A stretch of DNA of 64,000 nt from Enterocloster bolteae. GTDB taxonomy: Bacteria; Bacillota; Clostridia; Lachnospirales; Lachnospiraceae. The stretch lies in contig NZ_CP022464.2 of NCBI RefSeq assembly GCF_002234575.2, positions 930,001 to 994,000 of the forward strand, read 5' to 3'. The notes under the pieces are model-generated. The model worked only from the letters and a program-made list of their open reading frames with translations, made no database searches and had not been told where the DNA came from. Positions within the stretch are counted from its first letter, which is position 1. The number at the start of each line of letters is the position of its first letter. The translations under genes were made by a program, and so were the position numbers. Shown here in pieces: positions 60,041-64,000 of this stretch.

Positions 60041-61723
60041 ATGAGCAAATTGACGGGGGCAGAGATTGTAGTTGAGTGTTTGAAGGAACAGGGCGTGGAC
60101 ACCGTATTTGGTTATCCGGGCGGCGCTATCCTGAATATATATGATGCATTGTACCAGCACCAGGATGAGATTACCCATATCCTGACATCCCATGAGCAGG
60201 GAGCTTCCCATGCGGCTGACGGCTATGCAAGAGCCACCGGCAGGGTGGGCGTGTGCCTGGCCACATCCGGTCCGGGCGCCACCAATCTGGTAACAGGCAT
60301 TGCCACTGCTTATATGGATTCCGTGCCGGTGGTGGCCATTACCTGCAACGTGACCAACAGTCTGCTGGGCAAGGACAGTTTCCAGGAAATCGACATTACG
60401 GGCGTTACCATGCCCATTACAAAATATAATTTCATTGTTAAGGATGTAAACCGTCTGGCAACGGTTATCCGAAGGGCATTTACCATTGCCCAGACAGGCC
60501 GCCCCGGCCCTGTGCTGGTGGATATCACCAAGGACGTGACGGCTGCGCCCTGCGAATATGAGAAGCAGGTTCCGGAGGAAATCGTTCGCCAGAGCGATAC
60601 CATTACAGAGCAGGACATGGACCGGGCTGTGGAGATGATCCGCAAAGCGTCAAAGCCGTTTATCTTTGTGGGCGGCGGCGCTGTGCTGGCCAATGCGTCC
60701 GACGAGCTGAGGGCATTTGCCCATAAGATTCAGGCGCCGGTAGCGGACAGTCTTATGGGAAAGGGCGCGTTTGACGGGGCTGACGAGCTGTACACGGGTA
60801 TGGTGGGCATGCACGGCACCAAAACCTCCAACTTCGGCATAACCGAGGCCGACCTGCTGATTGTGGTGGGCGCCAGGTTCAGCGACCGCGTGACCGGCAA
60901 TGCGTCCAAGTTTGCAAAGAATGCAAAGATTCTCCAGCTGGACATCGACCCGGCAGAGATTAACAAGAATATTAAGGTGGACGCCAGCATCATCGGGGAT
61001 GTGAAGGTCATCCTGCGCAAGCTGAATGCCAGGCTGGACCCGGTGAACCACGACGAGTGGATAGCCCACATAGAGCGCATGAAGGATATGTACCCCCTGC
61101 GCTATGACAAGAACCTGCTGACAGGTCCTTTCATCGTCCAGACCATCAACGAGGTGACGGGCGGGGACGCTGTCATAGTCACTGAGGTGGGACAGCACCA
61201 GATGTGGGCGGCCCAGTACTACCAGTACCGCCAGCCCCGCACCCTTCTCACTTCGGGAGGACTGGGAACCATGGGTTACGGCCTGGGTGCCGCTATAGGC
61301 GCAAAGATGGGATGCAGGGATAAGACGGTTATCAATATTGCAGGCGATGGCTGTTTCCGCATGAACATGAACGAGATTGCCACGGCAACCCGGTATAATA
61401 TCCCTGTGGTGGAGGTTATCGTGAATAACCATGTGCTGGGCATGGTACGCCAGTGGCAGACCCTGTTCTACGGCAAGCGCTATTCCCAGACCATACTGAA
61501 TGATTCCGTGGATTTTGTGAAGATAGCAGAGGCCATGGGGGCCAGGGCTTACCGTGTGACGCAGAAGGAGGAGCTGGAGCCGGTGCTCCGGGAAGCCATT
61601 TCCTTAAATATTCCTGTGGTCATTGACTGTCAGATCAGCTGCGATGACAAGGTATTCCCCATGGTATCACCGGGAGCGCCTATTGCAGATGCTTTTGACG
61701 ATACAGACTTGAAAATTAATTAA
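60041..61723 (+). CDS. ilvB: Acetolactate synthase, large (catalytic) subunit
   Basis: A 560-residue thiamine-diphosphate enzyme catalysing the first common step of branched-chain amino acid synthesis. The catalytic glutamate is Glu52 in SHEQGASHAADGYARATG. The FAD/central domain includes VGARFSDRVTGNA, and the ThDP-binding motif is GDGCFRMNMNEIATA...NNHVLG. The start at 60041 follows AAAAGGAG by about nine bases. No small regulatory subunit (ilvN) gene follows; the next gene, serC, has its own promoter starting inside the 3' end of ilvB. A catabolic AlsS is less likely because of the ilvD/leuB neighbours. Confidence 0.92.
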   Translation: MSKLTGAEIVVECLKEQGVDTVFGYPGGAILNIYDALYQHQDEITHILTSHEQGASHAADGYARATGRVGVCLATSGPGATNLVTGIATAYMDSVPVVAITCNVTNSLLGKDSFQEIDITGVTMPITKYNFIVKDVNRLATVIRRAFTIAQTGRPGPVLVDITKDVTAAPCEYEKQVPEEIVRQSDTITEQDMDRAVEMIRKASKPFIFVGGGAVLANASDELRAFAHKIQAPVADSLMGKGAFDGADELYTGMVGMHGTKTSNFGITEADLLIVVGARFSDRVTGNASKFAKNAKILQLDIDPAEINKNIKVDASIIGDVKVILRKLNARLDPVNHDEWIAHIERMKDMYPLRYDKNLLTGPFIVQTINEVTGGDAVIVTEVGQHQMWAAQYYQYRQPRTLLTSGGLGTMGYGLGAAIGAKMGCRDKTVINIAGDGCFRMNMNEIATATRYNIPVVEVIVNNHVLGMVRQWQTLFYGKRYSQTILNDSVDFVKIAEAMGARAYRVTQKEELEPVLREAISLNIPVVIDCQISCDDKVFPMVSPGAPIADAFDDTDLKIN

Positions 61724-61737
61724 AAACAGTGTATAGT
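61709..61737 (+). promoter_or_regulatory. Promoter of serC-serA
   Basis: TTGAAA (61709-61714), a 17-base spacer and TATAGT (61732-61737), overlapping the ilvB stop. Transcription from about 61744 gives a leader of some 220 bases. Confidence 0.65.
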
Positions 61738-61743
61738 AGTCTT

Positions 61744-61962
61744 TAATATCTTGGCTGCGTTATCAGATTAGCACGATAAAGCGACAGAATGCAAGCCGGG
61801 ACAGGTGGGACAGATATACGATGGAGTATACAGTCAGGCGACTTCTCTGTATGCGGTATGGCATTGTATTGTGCCGGGTTCCGCATATGGAGGAGTCCTC
61901 TGTGTATATATATTAAAGAGGATATGTGCAGCAAGTACAACCATTTAAAGGAGGAGAACAAG
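61744..61962 (+). promoter_or_regulatory. Long structured leader of serC, class unknown
   Basis: About 220 untranslated bases show nested complementarity. GGCTGC...TTATC pairs with GATAA...GC-AAGCC (about 61753-61797), then a TATAC/GTATA hairpin. TATGCGG (61850-61856) pairs with CCGCATA (61881-61887) around an inner GGCA/TGCC, and last comes a small GAGGA/TCCTC hairpin before the AAAGGAGG site. The T-box signature AGGGTGGNACCGCG is absent. It may be an unrecognised riboswitch or attenuator. The open frame through it (from 61789) has no ribosome site and is not thought to be translated. Confidence 0.4.
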
Positions 61963-63048
61963 ATGAGCAGAGTTTACAATTTTTCAGCCGGACCGGCCGT
62001 TTTGCCGGAGGACGTCCTGAAAGAAGCCGCGGCAGAGATGCTGGATTACAGGGGAACAGGAATGTCAGTGATGGAGATGAGTCATCGATCTAAGGCTTAT
62101 GACACCATCATCAAGGAAGCTGAATCAGACCTGCGGGATCTTTTACATATTCCGGATAATTATAAGGTGCTGTTTCTTCAGGGGGGCGCATCCCAGCAGT
62201 TTGCCATGGTGCCCATGAACCTGATGAAGAACAAGGCGGCAGATTACATCCTTACCGGACAGTGGGCTAAGAAGGCATATCAGGAAGGCGCCATTTACGG
62301 AAAGGCCAATGCCATTGCGTCCAGCGCTGACAAGACCTTCAGCTATATTCCGGATTGCTCCGACCTGCCTGTTTCCGAGGACGCGGATTATGTGTATATC
62401 TGTGAGAACAACACCATTTACGGCACCAAGTACTGGACCCTTCCCAACACAAAGGGAAAGCTTCTGGTAGCTGACCAGTCCTCATGCTTTCTGTCCGAGC
62501 CAGTGGATGTGACAAAGTACGGCCTGATCTTTGCAGGCGCCCAGAAGAACGTGGGACCGGCGGGAACCGTCATTGTCATTGTGAGGGAGGACCTGGTGAC
62601 AGAGGATGTGCTGCCCGGAACACCTACCATGCTCCGTTATAAGACCCATGCAGACGCAGAGTCACTGTACAATACCCCGCCTACATACGGCATATACATG
62701 TGCGGAAAGGTATTTAAGTGGCTGAAGGCCAGAGGCGGCCTGGAAGCCATGAAGGAATACAACGAAAAGAAGGCTGAGATCCTCTATAATTTCCTGGATG
62801 AAAGCCAGTTATTTAAGGGTACTGTGGTTAAGAAGGACCGCTCACTGATGAACGTGCCCTTCGTGACAGGGGACGAGGAACTGGACGCCCTGTTTGTGAA
62901 GGAGTCAAAGGCAGCGGGCTTTGAGAATCTGAAAGGACACAGAACCGTGGGCGGCATGCGCGCCAGCATTTACAATGCAATGCCTGCGGAGGGTGTTGGG
63001 AAACTGGTGGAATTTATGGCTGACTTCGAGAAGAAGCACAGGAAATAA
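61963..63048 (+). CDS. serC: Phosphoserine aminotransferase
   Basis: A 361-residue PLP enzyme of serine synthesis (3-phosphohydroxypyruvate to phosphoserine). The N-terminus VYNFSAGPAVLPEDVLKEAA, the segment FLQGGASQQFAMVPMNL, the PLP lysine in FAGAQKNVGPAG and the C-terminal HRTVGGMRASIYNAMP are diagnostic. I start at 61963, eight bases after AAAGGAGG; an upstream in-frame extension covers the structured leader. serA follows after 36 bases, so the two form a serine operon. Confidence 0.96.
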   Translation: MSRVYNFSAGPAVLPEDVLKEAAAEMLDYRGTGMSVMEMSHRSKAYDTIIKEAESDLRDLLHIPDNYKVLFLQGGASQQFAMVPMNLMKNKAADYILTGQWAKKAYQEGAIYGKANAIASSADKTFSYIPDCSDLPVSEDADYVYICENNTIYGTKYWTLPNTKGKLLVADQSSCFLSEPVDVTKYGLIFAGAQKNVGPAGTVIVIVREDLVTEDVLPGTPTMLRYKTHADAESLYNTPPTYGIYMCGKVFKWLKARGGLEAMKEYNEKKAEILYNFLDESQLFKGTVVKKDRSLMNVPFVTGDEELDALFVKESKAAGFENLKGHRTVGGMRASIYNAMPAEGVGKLVEFMADFEKKHRK

Positions 63049-63084
63049 AAGTCTTTGGACATATAAGAGGAGAGTTGGATTATT

Positions 63085-64000
63085 ATGAAAAAAATTCATT
63101 GCTTGAACCCCATTGCAAAGTGCGGCACGGAGCTGTTTCCGGCCGGATATGAGATGACAGACAAGGCAGCTGATGCTGACGCCGTCCTGGTGCGCAGTGC
63201 TTCCATGCATGATATGGAACTTCCTGAGAACCTGCTGGCAGTGGGCCGTGCGGGAGCAGGTGTCAACAATATTCCTCTGGACTCCTGCGCCCAGAAGGGC
63301 ATCGTTGTATTTAATACACCGGGAGCCAATGCCAACGGCGTAAAGGAGCTGGTGATCGCAGGCATGCTCATGGCATCCCGCGATATCGTGGGCGGTATCG
63401 AGTGGTGCAAGGCCAATGCGGAGGATGACAACATCACCAAGGATACAGAGAAGAGCAAGAAGGCATTTGCTGGCTGCGAGATTAAGGGCAAGAAGCTGGG
63501 AGTTATCGGCCTGGGCGCCATCGGGGCGGAGGTTGCCAACGCAGCCACCCATCTGGGAATGGAGGTATACGGATACGACCCGTATATTTCCATCAACGCG
63601 GCCTGGAGACTGTCCAGGAATGTAAAGCATATCACCAACGCGGACATCATTTTCCAGGAATGTGATTATATCACCATCCATGTGCCTCTTATGGATTCCA
63701 CCAGGGGAATGATCAACAAAGAAAAACTGGCTATCATGAAGGATGGGGTGGTAATCCTCAACTTCTCCAGGGACACCCTGGTCAATGACGATGATATGGC
63801 GGAAGCGCTGGATGCAGGAAAGGTGCGCTACTATGTCAGCGATTTCCCCAATCCAAAGGTTGCAAACATGGAGAGGGTCATCCTGCTTCCCCATCTGGGC
63901 GCTTCCACAAAGGAGTCCGAGGACAACTGCGCGGTGATGGCTGTGAAGGAGCTGACAGATTACCTGGAGAATGGAAATATTAAAAACTCCGTTAATTTTC
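63085..64000 (+). CDS. serA: D-3-phosphoglycerate dehydrogenase, 3' end beyond window
   Basis: The first 305 codons of a D-isomer-specific 2-hydroxyacid dehydrogenase, starting at the ATG at 63085 (MKKIHCLNPIAKCG). AGAGGAGAG lies about a dozen bases upstream. NAD-binding motif LGVIGLGAIGAEVA, the catalytic arginine region ILNFSRDTLVND and the histidine in LLPHLGASTKESE are present. The adjacent serC confirms the assignment to serine synthesis. The frame stays open to the window edge, near residue 305; a C-terminal ACT domain may or may not follow. The segment INFSRD differs from the usual NxARG(G), replacing the AR-G part with SRD. Confidence 0.92.
   Translation, partial: MKKIHCLNPIAKCGTELFPAGYEMTDKAADADAVLVRSASMHDMELPENLLAVGRAGAGVNNIPLDSCAQKGIVVFNTPGANANGVKELVIAGMLMASRDIVGGIEWCKANAEDDNITKDTEKSKKAFAGCEIKGKKLGVIGLGAIGAEVANAATHLGMEVYGYDPYISINAAWRLSRNVKHITNADIIFQECDYITIHVPLMDSTRGMINKEKLAIMKDGVVILNFSRDTLVNDDDMAEALDAGKVRYYVSDFPNPKVANMERVILLPHLGASTKESEDNCAVMAVKELTDYLENGNIKNSVNF

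Noticed and set aside
61744..61962. T-box riboswitch in the serC leader
   Set aside because: The conserved AGGGTGGNACCGCG antiterminator element and a downstream terminator are both missing.

Overview
The window looks like a chromosomal segment of a Gram-positive anaerobic gut Clostridium of the Lachnospiraceae (an Enterocloster/Lachnoclostridium-like genome is my best guess). The reasons are moderate G+C, strong AGGAGG-type ribosome sites, two YesM/YesN-type two-component systems next to sugar ABC transporters, and a housekeeping run murC, dnaD-like, dnaC/dnaI-like, prs, recA, recX, rny. The species is inferred, not shown. No rRNA, tRNA, CRISPR array, insertion sequence or prophage was found.

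Layout. 1-5820: four consecutive membrane subunits of the NuoL/NuoM/NuoN/MrpD proton-channel family, the first cut by the window edge. 5927-7328: a MazF-type toxin without an evident antitoxin, then a DUF134 regulator overlapping a NifX/NifB-like metallocluster protein behind a palindrome-flanked promoter. 7452-16463 (minus strand): a GH2 glycosidase, a sugar ABC importer (two permeases, lipoprotein) and its YesN/YesM pair. 16645-28484: a second carbohydrate-type locus with a MATE exporter, a sugar-phosphate isomerase-like protein, an ABC importer, a decayed EamA transporter fragment, three tandem paralogous bicupins and a convergent YesN/YesM pair. 28739-39975: a queT-like gene behind a probable preQ1 riboswitch, then the cell-wall, replication, PRPP, SOS-repair and RNA-decay genes. 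40259-49057: a VOC protein, a DUF5131 protein and a sensory cluster (lipoprotein, hybrid kinase, double-GntR protein, AraC regulator, small protein). 49219-56919: double-MerR regulator, ABC exporter, two-HD-domain protein, cell-wall-binding protein, M28 peptidase, GNAT. 57189-64000: leuB, ilvD, ilvB, serC and partial serA.

The most interesting system is the 16.5-28.6 kb locus. A direct repeat with consensus near GTCAAAAWYNWCC, its two copies always 21 bp apart, occurs upstream of the MATE/isomerase operon, the ABC operon and the sensor-kinase gene. This predicts one self-controlled regulon run by the local YesN regulator and serving an unidentified ligand, with the triplicated bicupins as unexplained enzymes or binding proteins. 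Other notable signals are two clusters of abutting DnaA boxes between murC and the dnaD-like gene, an SOS box at recA, operator palindromes at the DUF134 promoter, a long structured serC leader, and two short tandem-repeat arrays of 11 and 20 bp.
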